From NCBI GenBank assembly GCA_016194745.1, contig JACQBA010000007.1:62001-126000 (forward strand): a DNA stretch of 64,000 nucleotides, in the 5' to 3' direction. Source of the stretch: Elusimicrobiota bacterium. Lineage in GTDB: Bacteria; Elusimicrobiota; Elusimicrobia; UBA1565; JACRDR01. The translations under genes and the position numbers were made by a program. Below, one piece after another: positions 52,386-63,999 of the stretch. Positions within the stretch are counted from its first letter, which is position 1. Each line of letters starts with the position of its first letter. The notes under the pieces are model-generated. The model worked only from the letters and a program-made list of their open reading frames with translations, had not been told where the DNA came from and did not search any database.

Positions 52386-54521
52386 ATGGAGGGGCGCCTG
52401 CGATTGCTCGCGTTGGTCTTGCCGCTGTTCACGATTTGCTCGATTCCCGCCTGGTGCGATCCCGATGACGAGGCCGCGCAAAGCCACTGGACGGTCCCCT
52501 CGGCGACTCCGGCTCCCGGCGCGAACGCGGCGGGAGACTACGCGGAGCCCGACCGCCGACGCATGGCGGAACAGCCCCGCCGGGGACTTCTCGATCAAGC
52601 CTGCCGCGCCATCCATATAAAGACCGAGGTCGCCGCGGGCGTCTTGCCGCGGGCGGTTCTCGGCATCGACCGGAGGCTTCAGCCGGACCTCGACGGCTCG
52701 CTCGCGCTCATCGACGAGGAGTCGGTCTCCGTTTCGATCAACCCCTCTGAGGCGATTCCCCTCGGGACGGAGAATCCGACCGCGCGAGTCTGGGCGGTCG
52801 CGAGCGCTTCGGGGAAATCGATCGTCGTGAGCCGTCTCGGCACCTACCGGAGCTGCGAGGAGCTGCAGCGTCTCGTGGACGTCCGCGGCGTCAAGTTTGC
52901 GTTCCCGTTCACCGCCAAGCGCATCGCGGCGATGGAGCGGGGCGAGCTGTGGCGGATCCCGCTCACTTTTCAATTGGGTTGCGGCGTCGGCGCGGCGGAG
53001 GCGTTCGCGGGAAGGGCCATCCTATCCTTGGGCTACAGCCAGTCCAAGAACGGTACGGCGAGCATGACCCTGTGGCGCCGCTCGGAGAAGTCCGCGCGCT
53101 TCCGGCTTCGCATAGATCTCGTTGAGGTCCGCGGAGCGAGCCTGGGAGCGCAGGTCTCCATGACTCCCCTCGCGTTCGCGAGTCTGGGAGAGAACGCCCT
53201 CGCGCGCCTGGCCGACCGCGCGGCGGCTTCCCAGCTCGCCAAATACGCGGCGGCATCCCTCGGCGCCGGCTCGTCGACCTCGGACGGGCACAAGCTCGTC
53301 CTGGAGCATGTCCTCGACCCGACAGATCCCGCGCAGGCCGAGGCCCTCGCGGAGGCGCTGCGCGGGAATCTCCTCAAGCTCGCGAACCTGGCGCGCTTGG
53401 CGACGACGCATCCGGAGGAGTCATACTCGGCGCTTCGCGGGGACACCGCGCGGCAGCTCGGCGCTGCGACCTATGCCGCCCGCTCGGAGTATGGACGCAA
53501 GGCGGAGTCGTTCTCGATCAATCTGCCGTTCCTCTTTCAGCGCACGGTCAGCGAGACGTTCGGCCCGGAGAAGGTGACGCGCATCAACGGGGACGGCGGG
53601 CAGCTCTCCTTTCATACGGCGACCCGCGTGCCCAACAACGAATATTTCAACGCGCCGTTCGTCGGCCCGATCGTCCAGGACCAGGAGCAGCGTACGATCG
53701 ACGTGATCACGCACACGCCCACGGGGAAGCCCTCCGGTGATCCTTTCGCCGTCTATATCCATAATCAGAGCTTCCGTCGGATACCGGAGTCCTCGGTCCG
53801 CGCCGCGGTCGAGGACGCCAACTCGATCCTTCGTCTCGCCGGCGCCGCGCGCACGGGGCATGCGAACGGGGCGATGCAGCTTCCCGTCCGCTCCTTGATG
53901 CCTGCTCCGCCGGCGACCCCTTCCGAGCACGGCGAGCCGGCGGACCGCAAGGGGCGGCTCTCCTTCACGCTTGTGATGAACCAGAAGGCGGTATCGGACG
54001 CGCTGGCGGCGTCGACTCAGGAAGTGCTACAGGCGTTCGCGCGCAGCATGGCGCCCTCCGATCGAACGATGGCCGAGTGGCTCGCGCGCAACGGGCGCCT
54101 CGAGGGGACCCGGCTCGTCTATGACGTCCAGCGGGCCAGGACGGAGCTAGGCTTTCGCGAGGAGACGAACGACGCGGGCTGGCTGGAGCGCTTGAGCCGC
54201 CAAGCGGCGGGTCTGGCGCTGGATCTGAAGGCCGCCGTCTCGGGCGGCCCTGAGGACCGAGCGCGCGCACTCTCCCGGGCCTTCAGCCACGAGAGCCGGA
54301 GCGGCCTCGCGCACCGGGACGTGCTGCGGGTGCTCGTGCAATTTATGGACCCGCTCGATTTGACCGGAGACTTCGTCGCGGCCGTCGACGGCGCGCCCCG
54401 GAAGACCGACAACATCAACGCGCGCCTCGTCTTGAAAAAGGACCGGGCCGAGGTGCCGATGCTCAAGGAAGCGGGGCAGACGCGCGCGCGCTTCTCCGAC
54501 GGCTCGGTATTGACCGACTAA
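52386..54521 (+). CDS. large exported protein of unknown function
   Basis: The 711-residue protein has a signal peptide (RLRLLALVLPLFTICSIPAWC). The mature part alternates beta-rich blocks (about residues 70-260) with helical blocks; a segment at about 370-470 is beta-rich again (KVTRINGDGGQLSFHTATRV). The C-terminal third is helical (ALSRAFSHESRSGLAHRDVL). No Cys cluster, protease motif or known repeat is seen. It converges on the DUF3859-like gene with 7 bp between the stops. Confidence 0.6.
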   Translation: MEGRLRLLALVLPLFTICSIPAWCDPDDEAAQSHWTVPSATPAPGANAAGDYAEPDRRRMAEQPRRGLLDQACRAIHIKTEVAAGVLPRAVLGIDRRLQPDLDGSLALIDEESVSVSINPSEAIPLGTENPTARVWAVASASGKSIVVSRLGTYRSCEELQRLVDVRGVKFAFPFTAKRIAAMERGELWRIPLTFQLGCGVGAAEAFAGRAILSLGYSQSKNGTASMTLWRRSEKSARFRLRIDLVEVRGASLGAQVSMTPLAFASLGENALARLADRAAASQLAKYAAASLGAGSSTSDGHKLVLEHVLDPTDPAQAEALAEALRGNLLKLANLARLATTHPEESYSALRGDTARQLGAATYAARSEYGRKAESFSINLPFLFQRTVSETFGPEKVTRINGDGGQLSFHTATRVPNNEYFNAPFVGPIVQDQEQRTIDVITHTPTGKPSGDPFAVYIHNQSFRRIPESSVRAAVEDANSILRLAGAARTGHANGAMQLPVRSLMPAPPATPSEHGEPADRKGRLSFTLVMNQKAVSDALAASTQEVLQAFARSMAPSDRTMAEWLARNGRLEGTRLVYDVQRARTELGFREETNDAGWLERLSRQAAGLALDLKAAVSGGPEDRARALSRAFSHESRSGLAHRDVLRVLVQFMDPLDLTGDFVAAVDGAPRKTDNINARLVLKKDRAEVPMLKEAGQTRARFSDGSVLTD

Positions 54522-54528
54522 ACCGGCG

Positions 54529-55047
54529 TCACTGCGCGACGATCGTAAATTCCTGTTCGGCCATCTTCTTGTCGCCGTACCAGACCTCGAACGACCAGCG
54601 TCCGGGGACGAGCTCCCAGCCTTCCTCGAGTGTATAGCTCTTGTAGGTGACCAGGCCGATCGTCTTGTTCACCGGGTAGGTCGAGGCGTAGAGCGTGCGC
54701 TTCTGTCCGGGGTCGCGGACGCCTTCTTTCGGGTAATTCGTCACGATCTTCAACTCCGCTTTCGAGCCGTCGGGAGAGCCGATCACCTTGTAGCGGATGC
54801 CGAACGTCGTTCCAATCTTCATCGGGATCGTCGTGGTCGCCTTAAGGAGAGTGGAGTTCTTGACGATCGAAAGTTTGCCTCCCGCGAGCCCGTCGACTCT
54901 TTCTCTGGAGGCGACCTCTACCTTGTAGATGCCGGCCTCGACGATCTCGATCTTGTCGACCTTGGGGGCGGCGACATCGGCGCGCGACGCGGAAGCGTAG
55001 AGCGCGAGCAGGACTGCGGCAAGAGAGATTCCTAGCGTTCGGTTCAT
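54529..55047 (-). CDS. exported DUF3859-like protein
   Basis: The 172-residue product has a signal peptide (MNRTLGISLAAVLLALYASASRA) and an all-beta mature part. The order GIYKVEV, FGIRYKVIGSPDGSKAELKI, the NYPKEGVRDP segment and GWELVPGRWSFEVWYGDKKM resembles DUF3859, an immunoglobulin-like family of unknown function. The similarity is from memory. Its own promoter is likely (TAGAAT at 55055-55060). Confidence 0.6.
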   Translation of the reverse strand: MNRTLGISLAAVLLALYASASRADVAAPKVDKIEIVEAGIYKVEVASRERVDGLAGGKLSIVKNSTLLKATTTIPMKIGTTFGIRYKVIGSPDGSKAELKIVTNYPKEGVRDPGQKRTLYASTYPVNKTIGLVTYKSYTLEEGWELVPGRWSFEVWYGDKKMAEQEFTIVAQ

Positions 55048-55054
55048 GGAGGTG

Positions 55055-55060
55055 ATTCTA
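55055..55060 (-). promoter_or_regulatory. -10 element TAGAAT for the DUF3859-like gene
   Basis: On the minus strand TAGAAT ends 7 nt before the ATG. The interval CACCTCC is the complement of a ribosome site, not a ribosome site itself. A leaderless or 1-nt leader transcript is the simplest reading. Confidence 0.4.
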
Positions 55061-55116
55061 CCAATTTGACGACCGCAGGCACTGCGCGGGCCTGTTTCCG
55101 CTGAACCTATAAGCGC

Positions 55117-57488
<2,372 letters not shown>

Positions 57489-57607
57489 TTACCGCTGGGA
57501 TTTTAACAAAAAATGCCCCCCGCAGGATTATGGGCCTATCGCCCTGGCGCATGTATTCCCGATGCGCCCAGGTGATTGCGGCGAGCTCTGCTATCCTAGC
57601 CGAAGCT

Positions 57608-58765
57608 ATGACCCCTGCATACGCCGTCGTTGCGTTGCTATTCCCGTTGGCCGTCGCTCCCGCGGAAGTCGGCCCTCCCATCCTGGCGCCCGGCGTCCAA
57701 TCCGGGGTGGAGCGCCTTAAGGCGGAGCACCCGCAGCGCGCGGACGAACTGCGCACGCAGCACTCCTTCCACGAGCTGGTCGAACAGGTTTCAGACACGG
57801 CCGTCTCGGTGATGATCAAAGGCCTGCATAGGACGCGGAACGGACTCGAGGAACATACGCGCTCGGTCGAGGGAGGGGGCTCGGGATTCATCGTGGACGC
57901 GGCAAACGGACTGGTGGTCACCAACGCGCACGTCGCCGAGAACGGGCTCGTGGGGTTCTTTCGCAGGGTCGAGAACGGAAAGGGGGAAGACGTGGAGGTC
58001 TTGAGGGGGAGCGCTAGGGTCCGCCTGGCCGGAGGACGCATCCTATCGGCCGAGATCGTCGGCTTCAACCGCCATGAAGACTTGGCGCTCCTGAAGGTCG
58101 ATCCCGCGGAAGTGCCGCTCAAAGCGGCCGCGCTTGGGGACGACAAGAAGCTGAAGGTCGGCGAAGCCGTCCTGGTCATCGGCGGGCCCCGTCGGGACCA
58201 CGAGAGCGTCTCCCAAGGCATCGTCAGCGCCTTGAACCGGAAGGTCGACGGCGTACGCGGCGTCATCCAACATGACGCGGCGTTCAATCCCGGCAACTCC
58301 GGCGGCCCGCTCTACAACATGAAGGGAGAAGTCGTCGGCGTGAACACCTGGTACAAGAACGACGGGCAGTCGAAGCAATGGGCCGGCATGAGCTATTCCG
58401 TCCCGATCACGACGGTCCGCAAGCTCCTCGATCTCTATCGCGCGGAAGGACGGATGCACTATACGCAGAGCGGCGTCCTGGTGGACGCGTGGCGCTACGG
58501 CGGCCTTCAGGTGGATCGAGTCCAGCCCGGCGCTCCGCTCGAGACGCGAAATTCAGTGTACTCCGGAGATATCATCACCGCCGTCGACGATCTCCAGGTC
58601 TACAGGGTCCCTCGGGCCTGGGGCGACGGAGATCCCGAGGACTTGGAGGACGACTACGTCCGCTATATCCGCGCACGCAAGCCGGGCGACACGGTCGTCT
58701 TGACGATTCGGCGCGGCGGCTTCGTGGACAACTTCGAAGTCAAGGTTCCCATCCGCCTCTACTAG
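57608..58765 (+). CDS. DegP/HtrA-type serine protease with one PDZ domain
   Basis: The 385-residue protein begins with a signal peptide (AYAVVALLFPLAVAPA). The trypsin-like triad is H108 (VVTNAHVAEN), D158 (HEDLALLKV) and S231 (FNPGNSGGPLY). A single PDZ domain follows (VDRVQPGAP to KPGDTVVLTI, about 300-375). Its role would be periplasmic protein quality control. The region before the catalytic domain (residues 20-60) is helical and unlike DegP's Q-linker. A possible -10 (TATCCT, 57592-57597) lies 10 nt before the ATG. Confidence 0.9.
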   Translation: MTPAYAVVALLFPLAVAPAEVGPPILAPGVQSGVERLKAEHPQRADELRTQHSFHELVEQVSDTAVSVMIKGLHRTRNGLEEHTRSVEGGGSGFIVDAANGLVVTNAHVAENGLVGFFRRVENGKGEDVEVLRGSARVRLAGGRILSAEIVGFNRHEDLALLKVDPAEVPLKAAALGDDKKLKVGEAVLVIGGPRRDHESVSQGIVSALNRKVDGVRGVIQHDAAFNPGNSGGPLYNMKGEVVGVNTWYKNDGQSKQWAGMSYSVPITTVRKLLDLYRAEGRMHYTQSGVLVDAWRYGGLQVDRVQPGAPLETRNSVYSGDIITAVDDLQVYRVPRAWGDGDPEDLEDDYVRYIRARKPGDTVVLTIRRGGFVDNFEVKVPIRLY

Positions 58766-58771
58766 CTCTCC

Positions 58772-58800
58772 TTGACAGGGAGAGTCGCGGGCCTTACAGT
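58772..58800 (+). promoter_or_regulatory. sigma70 promoter with leaderless spacing
   Basis: TTGACA (58772-58777), a 17-nt spacer and TACAGT (58795-58800) precede the GTG start by exactly 6 nt. With both boxes present, this is the strongest case in the window for a leaderless mRNA. The -35 begins 7 nt after the protease stop, so the two genes are transcribed separately. Confidence 0.65.
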
Positions 58801-58806
58801 CTATCC

Positions 58807-61713
58807 GTGACCCGCGCGCGCTCTCTCGTTTGCGCCAGTTTTTTTCTATCCGGGATGGCCGCCCTCATTTATGAGGTGCTCTGGGTCCGGCTCATTTCCC
58901 TGCACTGCGGGAACACGACTCTCGCCGCCTCCTCGGTCCTCGCGGCGTTCATGGCGGGGCTCGCCATCGGCTCCTACGCGGGCGGAAAGGCCGCGGACCG
59001 GACTCCGACGGCGCGACTGCTGCTTTTTTACGCGATCCTCGAGGCGGGCATCGGTCTTCTCGGGCTCGCGTCGCGCCCCCTGATCCAACTGGCGCACGGG
59101 GCTCTCCTTCCACTCGGGATCGTGTTCGCGCCGCAGTCGACGCAGAGCCTCGTCTACTTCGCCGCGTCTTTCGCGGTGCTGATCCTTCCCGCGACCTGCA
59201 TGGGGGCGACGCTGCCCGTCCTGACCCGATGGGCGGGCCAGCACGAGGACGGGGCGGCGGACCGTCCGCTGAGCCTGCTGTACGGCCTTAATACGCTTGG
59301 GGCCGTCATCGGCGCGGTCGCTGCCGGATTCTGGTGGATCCCAGGTTTGGGCATCCAAAGGACGCTCTTCCTCGCCGCCGCGGCGAACGGGCTCTGCGCC
59401 GCGGCCGGCTACCGGTTATGGCGCAGCGCGGCCGCGGCGCCGTCGACGCGCGAACCCATGCACGAGGTGGCGCCCGATTCCTCGCTGCCGGCCGGGGCGG
59501 CGCCGCTGTTGGCCGCGCTCCTCATCTCGGGGGCGGCAGCCATGATATGCCAGGTCGCGTGGACGCGCGCCTTCGCTCTCGTCCTCGGCTCGACCACGTA
59601 CGCGTTCACGCTGATCCTCACCGTGTTCCTGCTCGGCTTGGCCCTGGGCAGCGAACTCTTCCATGCCCTGCGCAGAAGGCTGCGCATCGACCCGTTCACC
59701 GCCGGGGCGCTCATGACCGGCATCGCCTGGTCGATCCTCGGCGCCTTGCCGGTCTTCAACTGGCTGCCCTACGAAGTCGTGCGCTATCTGCCCCAGATGC
59801 ACGAAGGCGGCTGGCGCCTGCACGCGATCCAGTTCGTCTTCTGCGCAGGGGTCATGGCGTTTCCGACGCTGCTGATGGGCATGAGTTTCCCGTGGATCGT
59901 GGCGGCGCTGTCGCCGACGAAGGAGAGCCTTGGCGCGACGACCGGCGTCAGCTACTCCGCCAACACCGTCGGGGCGATCCTCGGCTCGGCCCTGTCCGGA
60001 CTCCTTCTCATCCCGGCGATCGGCGTCGAGAACACCTTGGTGCTCGGGGGGTCGTTGTACGCGGCGGCCGCCGTCGCTCTCGTCTGCGCCGACGCCGCGC
60101 GAGGCCGCCGGCGGTTCGCTTGGGCGGCCGTGATCGTGACCGTCACCGCCGTCTCGAACTGGAGCAGGCCGAGGTGGGATCACCATCTCGTTTCCAGCGG
60201 CATGTTCATTTACGGCAAGCGCTACAAGAATCCTCCCAAGTACGCTAAGTTCAAATCGGACCTCCACAAGGACAAGGTCGTCTTTCACAAGGATGGACCG
60301 AGTTCGACCGTCGTAGTGCTGGAGGAGTCGACCGGAGAGCATTACCTGCGCGTGAACGGAAAGACAGACGCTTCCAGCGCGTTCGACCTCGATACGCAGG
60401 ACATGGCGGGCTACGTACCGCGGCTGTATCATCCGGGCGCGCCGAAGGACACTCTCGTGGTCGGATTCGGCAGCGGCGCCACCGCGGGAGCGTTGGCCAG
60501 CGACCCCGCCATCAAGACGATCGACATCGTGGAGATCGAGCCGGCGGTGATCGGCGCCGCGGGGTTCTTCCGCAGGACCAATCGCGCAGTCCTGGACGAC
60601 CCGCGCGTTCGCGTCGTCTATGCCGACGGGCGGCAGATGTTGGCGTCCAGCCGCGGCAAGTACGACATCATCACGTCCGAGCCTTCCAATCCTTGGATTG
60701 CCGGCGTGGCGAGCCTCTATACGGAGGAGTCCTTCCGGCAGGCGAGCCGCGCCTTGAAGGATGACGGCGTCTTCTCTCAGTGGTTCCACAGCTACTACAT
60801 GTCGGTCGACGACTTCCGCATGATCATGCGGACGTTCACGAAGGTCTTCCCGTACGCGCTTCTCATCAGCACGCAGCGGACGGATTTCTTCCTGTTGGGG
60901 TTCAAAAAGCCGATCCGCCACGACTTCGCGCGCATGAAGGAAGCCTTCCTATCCAACGCGGCCATGCGCCAAGACCTCGCTACGACGAGGATGGAGATCG
61001 CCGATCCCTGGACGCTGGTGGTGGGGACGTACCTGCTCGGCGACGAGGAGATCCGCGCGATGGTCGGCGACGGCCCGACCAACCGCGACGACCGCCCCCT
61101 GCTTGAGTTTTCGGCACCCAAGAGCCTGGGGCGCGGTGAGACCAGCGGCATCGTGGACGCGGTACGCAAGGTGAAAAAAACGCTGATCCCTCATCGCCTG
61201 GACGGCTTCGGCCCCATCTCGCGGGCGATCTCGATCCAGCTCAGTTTGAACGGAGATTTCGAGCTCAGCGAGCTCGACAAGCCGGAGGCCGCCATGTCCT
61301 CGTTCATCGAGGCTCTCCGCATCGACCCGAAGAGCGCGCGGGCGGAGACCGGCCTCGGATGGATCGCGGAAATGCAGCGGGACCAAGCCCAGGCCGAGCG
61401 GCGCTACCGCCGTGCCATGGCGTACGATCCGAACTACGCCCGCGCGGCGACTCGGCTCGGCGTGCTCTATCTCGAGAAGGGCCGTGCTCCCGAAGCTATC
61501 GATCTCTTGCGCAAAGCCCTCAAGCTCCGTCCCGCGGAGCCGAGAGCTAGCCTGTATCTCGCGACGACGCTGCTCGAGCGCGGCAAGCCGGAGGAAGCCG
61601 ACGCCGTCATCCGTGAGGCTCTCTCGCGGCCGATCCTGGACTTCAACACGCACACGAACCTGTTGATGGCGGCCTCCATCGCGGAAAAGGCCCTGGCCGA
61701 GAAGAAGCGCTAA
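58807..61713 (+). CDS. membrane protein fused to a spermidine-synthase-like domain and TPR repeats
   Basis: The 968-residue protein starts at GTG. Residues 1-460 contain about 12-14 membrane helices of MFS-like type (FFLSGMAALIYEVLWVRLIS; SYAGGKAADRTPTARLLLFY). Residues 500-770 carry a SpeE-like Rossmann domain (LVVGFGSGATAGAL about 551, IVEIEPAVI, ITSEPSNPW about 625). Residues about 815-960 are TPR repeats (AETGLGWIAEMQRDQAQAER, YARAATRLGVLYLEKGRAPE). Such fused proteins are common in environmental genomes and their substrate is unknown. The SpeE catalytic Asp pair is not clearly retained, so polyamine synthesis is not certain. It converges on the next gene with overlapping stops. Confidence 0.85.
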   Translation: MTRARSLVCASFFLSGMAALIYEVLWVRLISLHCGNTTLAASSVLAAFMAGLAIGSYAGGKAADRTPTARLLLFYAILEAGIGLLGLASRPLIQLAHGALLPLGIVFAPQSTQSLVYFAASFAVLILPATCMGATLPVLTRWAGQHEDGAADRPLSLLYGLNTLGAVIGAVAAGFWWIPGLGIQRTLFLAAAANGLCAAAGYRLWRSAAAAPSTREPMHEVAPDSSLPAGAAPLLAALLISGAAAMICQVAWTRAFALVLGSTTYAFTLILTVFLLGLALGSELFHALRRRLRIDPFTAGALMTGIAWSILGALPVFNWLPYEVVRYLPQMHEGGWRLHAIQFVFCAGVMAFPTLLMGMSFPWIVAALSPTKESLGATTGVSYSANTVGAILGSALSGLLLIPAIGVENTLVLGGSLYAAAAVALVCADAARGRRRFAWAAVIVTVTAVSNWSRPRWDHHLVSSGMFIYGKRYKNPPKYAKFKSDLHKDKVVFHKDGPSSTVVVLEESTGEHYLRVNGKTDASSAFDLDTQDMAGYVPRLYHPGAPKDTLVVGFGSGATAGALASDPAIKTIDIVEIEPAVIGAAGFFRRTNRAVLDDPRVRVVYADGRQMLASSRGKYDIITSEPSNPWIAGVASLYTEESFRQASRALKDDGVFSQWFHSYYMSVDDFRMIMRTFTKVFPYALLISTQRTDFFLLGFKKPIRHDFARMKEAFLSNAAMRQDLATTRMEIADPWTLVVGTYLLGDEEIRAMVGDGPTNRDDRPLLEFSAPKSLGRGETSGIVDAVRKVKKTLIPHRLDGFGPISRAISIQLSLNGDFELSELDKPEAAMSSFIEALRIDPKSARAETGLGWIAEMQRDQAQAERRYRRAMAYDPNYARAATRLGVLYLEKGRAPEAIDLLRKALKLRPAEPRASLYLATTLLERGKPEEADAVIREALSRPILDFNTHTNLLMAASIAEKALAEKKR

Positions 61714-62123
61714 AGAGGGGCGAGCGAGCGGTACATCCACTCGAAGACCAAGCCGAACACGATCCAGACGGGACCCAAATCGAGGCGGATGAGCCCCTGC
61801 ACGTTCCAGCGCGACTGGTAGTACGATTCTTCCGACGGAGAGCGGCCTAGGAGCAGCCGCAGCAGTCCCATGCTCAAATACTCGACGATCCAAAAGCTGA
61901 GCATGTAGAGGACGGCCCGCAGCGTCAGCGGCCGAGCGAACAGCCAGGAGTGGAAGTAATGGAAATAGGCGAGCGGGCAAACAGCGTAGAACGGGAGATA
62001 CCACATCGAACTGTAGCCCATGAGGCGCGAGTCCTTCTTGGAAGGATAATCCAAGACGGCGGTCTCGATCACCTCAAGGCCGAGCCCGACGACGGCGAAC
62101 AGGAAACACTTGAACGCGAGCAC
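61710..62123 (-). CDS. small four-helix membrane protein, ABC_trans_CmpB-like
   Basis: The 137-residue product starts at GTG 62123, chosen because a promoter lies 6 nt upstream and the hydrophobic protein begins there; the frame is open for 537 codons further upstream, but that part overlaps a real gene. Four helices are seen. RWNVQGLIRLDLGPVWIVFG near the C-terminus recalls the putative ABC-transporter type IV (CmpB) family pattern. The similarity is weak and the function unknown. Its stop overlaps the stop of the plus-strand gene by 3 nt. Confidence 0.55.
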   Translation of the reverse strand: MLAFKCFLFAVVGLGLEVIETAVLDYPSKKDSRLMGYSSMWYLPFYAVCPLAYFHYFHSWLFARPLTLRAVLYMLSFWIVEYLSMGLLRLLLGRSPSEESYYQSRWNVQGLIRLDLGPVWIVFGLVFEWMYRSLAPL

Positions 62124-62129
62124 GCTTTC

Positions 62130-62157
62130 AGTATAGCCCCCGCCGACGGAAAAACAA
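62130..62157 (-). promoter_or_regulatory. minus-strand promoter with leaderless spacing
   Basis: Reading the minus strand, TTGTTT (62157-62152), a 16-nt spacer and TATACT (62135-62130) precede GTG 62123 by exactly 6 nt. No ribosome site fits between. The -35 box lies just before the stop codon of the GT39-like gene. Confidence 0.5.
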
Positions 62158-62158
62158 G

Positions 62159-63838
62159 CTAGCGTCTGGACCAGATCTGGACGGGGCGGCTCGGGTAGGG
62201 GGAGAAGGGGACGCAGGGAAACCGCAGCCTGTGATACGAGAACGAAGAGCCCTGCAGGTCGAGTTCCAAGGCGTAGCGATTGCGGAACTCCTCCGTCTTG
62301 GCGAACTCCGGGGTGTCGAAATAGGCGTTGACCACGAAGTCCGTGTCCGGGACCAGGGCGCGTTCCGTGTTGGGGAGGTACACGAGCCGCCGGCCCAAGT
62401 AGCGGAACGGGGGGAAGCTCGCGCCCGGGACGGCATGCGTCATCGCGATGGAGGCGGAGGGCAAGGCGTGCTCGCGCAGCCAGCGGCCTCCCTGCGCGAG
62501 ATGGTCCACCGCGGCGTCGCGCAGCCAAACCCCGGACGCTCCCGCGGCGGCCGCCAGGCAGCCCATGAGGAGCAGGCGGCCGGCGGCGCTGCCCCTGCGC
62601 AGAGCCCCGCGCGCGGCCAGAAGGGCGATCACGGGGTAAAGCGGCAGAAGATGATGCGCGGAGCCGCCGATCACCATGCCGAAGAAGACAAGGGCCGGGG
62701 CGAGCGCGAGCCAGAGGAAGCGCTCTGGTCCCGCCTCGCGCCGCGCGGCAGGCAGCGCGGATAGACTGGCGGCCAGGTAGAGCGCGCCCGGGAAGGTGAG
62801 GAAGTTGTCGGTCAGGCAGGGAAACAGGAGGCCCGCAGTAGGGTCCCCGAAGTTGAACTCGTGCCGCAATCGGAGGATGTCGTCCAAGTGGAAGATCACC
62901 TGGGGGTTGGTGACGAGGAAGACGACCGCGCCGGCCGTCGCGCTCGCGGCGAGCGCCGGAAACTCGCGAAGCGGCAGCCGCCACTTGAGCGCCTGTGCCC
63001 TCGCTAGAGGCACCCAGAGCCACGTCAGCGCGTAGAGGTAGGAGGTCGCTCCAGCCAGGCCCGCGAGGACTCCGGCCGCCAGCACGTCCCGCGTGCCCCC
63101 GCCGGCGCACGCGATGCGCAGGCATAGCGCCGCGAGCCCGGCCTCGAAGAGAGCCGTCACGCCCCACGGCTTGACGAGGTGCCCGTTGATCACCGTGATC
63201 GGGTCGAGGCAATATAGCATCGCCGCCGCGGCGGCGGTCCTCCACCCGAACCAGCGCCGCGCGGCGGCGTACACGATCGCCGTAGTACCTAGCGCCGCCG
63301 CGGCGCCCGCCGCCCTCGCGAAGACGTAAATCCCCGCCATGTGCTGCGGGTGGGTGAAGTAATGCGCGATGTCGGAGGTCAGCGCCAGCGCGCCCGCCGC
63401 GTGCCCGGCGAGGAGAAAAAGCCCGACGAGAAAAAGATAGAGATAGCCGTAGACGACGAACGGCAGGCGCCGGTCGCGCGCCGCCTTCTTCAGGCGGCTC
63501 AGGGCGCCGATGACCTGCTGCTCGTCGGTCGAGCGGGGTTGGAGGAGGTGAGAGCGCATGCCGTTCAGCACGATGTCCTCGCTCAACGCCTCGCCCGGCT
63601 TGGGCTGCCCTTTCATCATGTCGAGGTTGACGTCCCGGTATTGCGAGTACACTTCCTCGCGCAGCCTGACCATCCGGGGCGCGAGTCGCTCGACCTCCTC
63701 GCGAGACTCGAAGACCGCGAGCGTGCGGCTCCAATCGGGGAGCCCCCAGCCCAAGCGGAAGAAATGGACGAACACCGCCGCCGCGGCCAGCCTCGCGAGA
63801 ACCCAGCGCTCGTCCGGCTCGAGCCCGGTGCGCTTCAT
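62159..63838 (-). CDS. GT39-like polytopic membrane glycosyltransferase
   Basis: The 559-residue protein has about 11-12 membrane helices and the lumenal-loop plan of PMT/ArnT-like enzymes: VFVHFFRLGWGLPDWSRTL near residue 22 with the acidic Asp, DPITVINGHLVKPWG (about 210), and a soluble C-terminal part from about residue 455. These enzymes move sugars from a polyprenol-phosphate donor to lipid or protein. The donor could be the product of the nearby GT2 fusion. It overlaps the upstream gene by 4 nt. Confidence 0.75.
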   Translation of the reverse strand: MKRTGLEPDERWVLARLAAAAVFVHFFRLGWGLPDWSRTLAVFESREEVERLAPRMVRLREEVYSQYRDVNLDMMKGQPKPGEALSEDIVLNGMRSHLLQPRSTDEQQVIGALSRLKKAARDRRLPFVVYGYLYLFLVGLFLLAGHAAGALALTSDIAHYFTHPQHMAGIYVFARAAGAAAALGTTAIVYAAARRWFGWRTAAAAAMLYCLDPITVINGHLVKPWGVTALFEAGLAALCLRIACAGGGTRDVLAAGVLAGLAGATSYLYALTWLWVPLARAQALKWRLPLREFPALAASATAGAVVFLVTNPQVIFHLDDILRLRHEFNFGDPTAGLLFPCLTDNFLTFPGALYLAASLSALPAARREAGPERFLWLALAPALVFFGMVIGGSAHHLLPLYPVIALLAARGALRRGSAAGRLLLMGCLAAAAGASGVWLRDAAVDHLAQGGRWLREHALPSASIAMTHAVPGASFPPFRYLGRRLVYLPNTERALVPDTDFVVNAYFDTPEFAKTEEFRNRYALELDLQGSSFSYHRLRFPCVPFSPYPSRPVQIWSRR

Positions 63839-63999
63839 CGCTTCTCGGCGTAGATGAGGAGCGAGCCCGCGATTTCGCGAAGAAGGGGGACCCGCTCGAG
63901 AATGCGCGTCAGACGGCTGAGCGCGTCGATAAGACCGGCGGGTACAGCCGGGTGGAGGAAATCGTAGGGGACCACCTCGACCGCCGAAAATCCCGCCGA
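63835..63999 (-). CDS. C-terminal end of a probable SAM-dependent methyltransferase (partial)
   Basis: The minus strand is open from the window edge to TGA 63835 and encodes 54 residues, including AVEVVPYDFLHPAVPAGLID and LLREIAGSLLIYAEKR. This resembles the end of the class I methyltransferases that occur next to glycosyltransferases. The stop overlaps the start of the GT39-like gene, so they form an operon. The catalytic domain lies outside the window. Confidence 0.6.
   Translation of the reverse strand, partial: SAGFSAVEVVPYDFLHPAVPAGLIDALSRLTRILERVPLLREIAGSLLIYAEKR

Noticed and set aside
62124..63734. N-terminal 537 codons of the long minus-strand frame ending at 61710
   Set aside because: This part overlaps the GT39-like gene in another frame and has shadow composition; only the last 138 codons form a plausible membrane protein with its own promoter.
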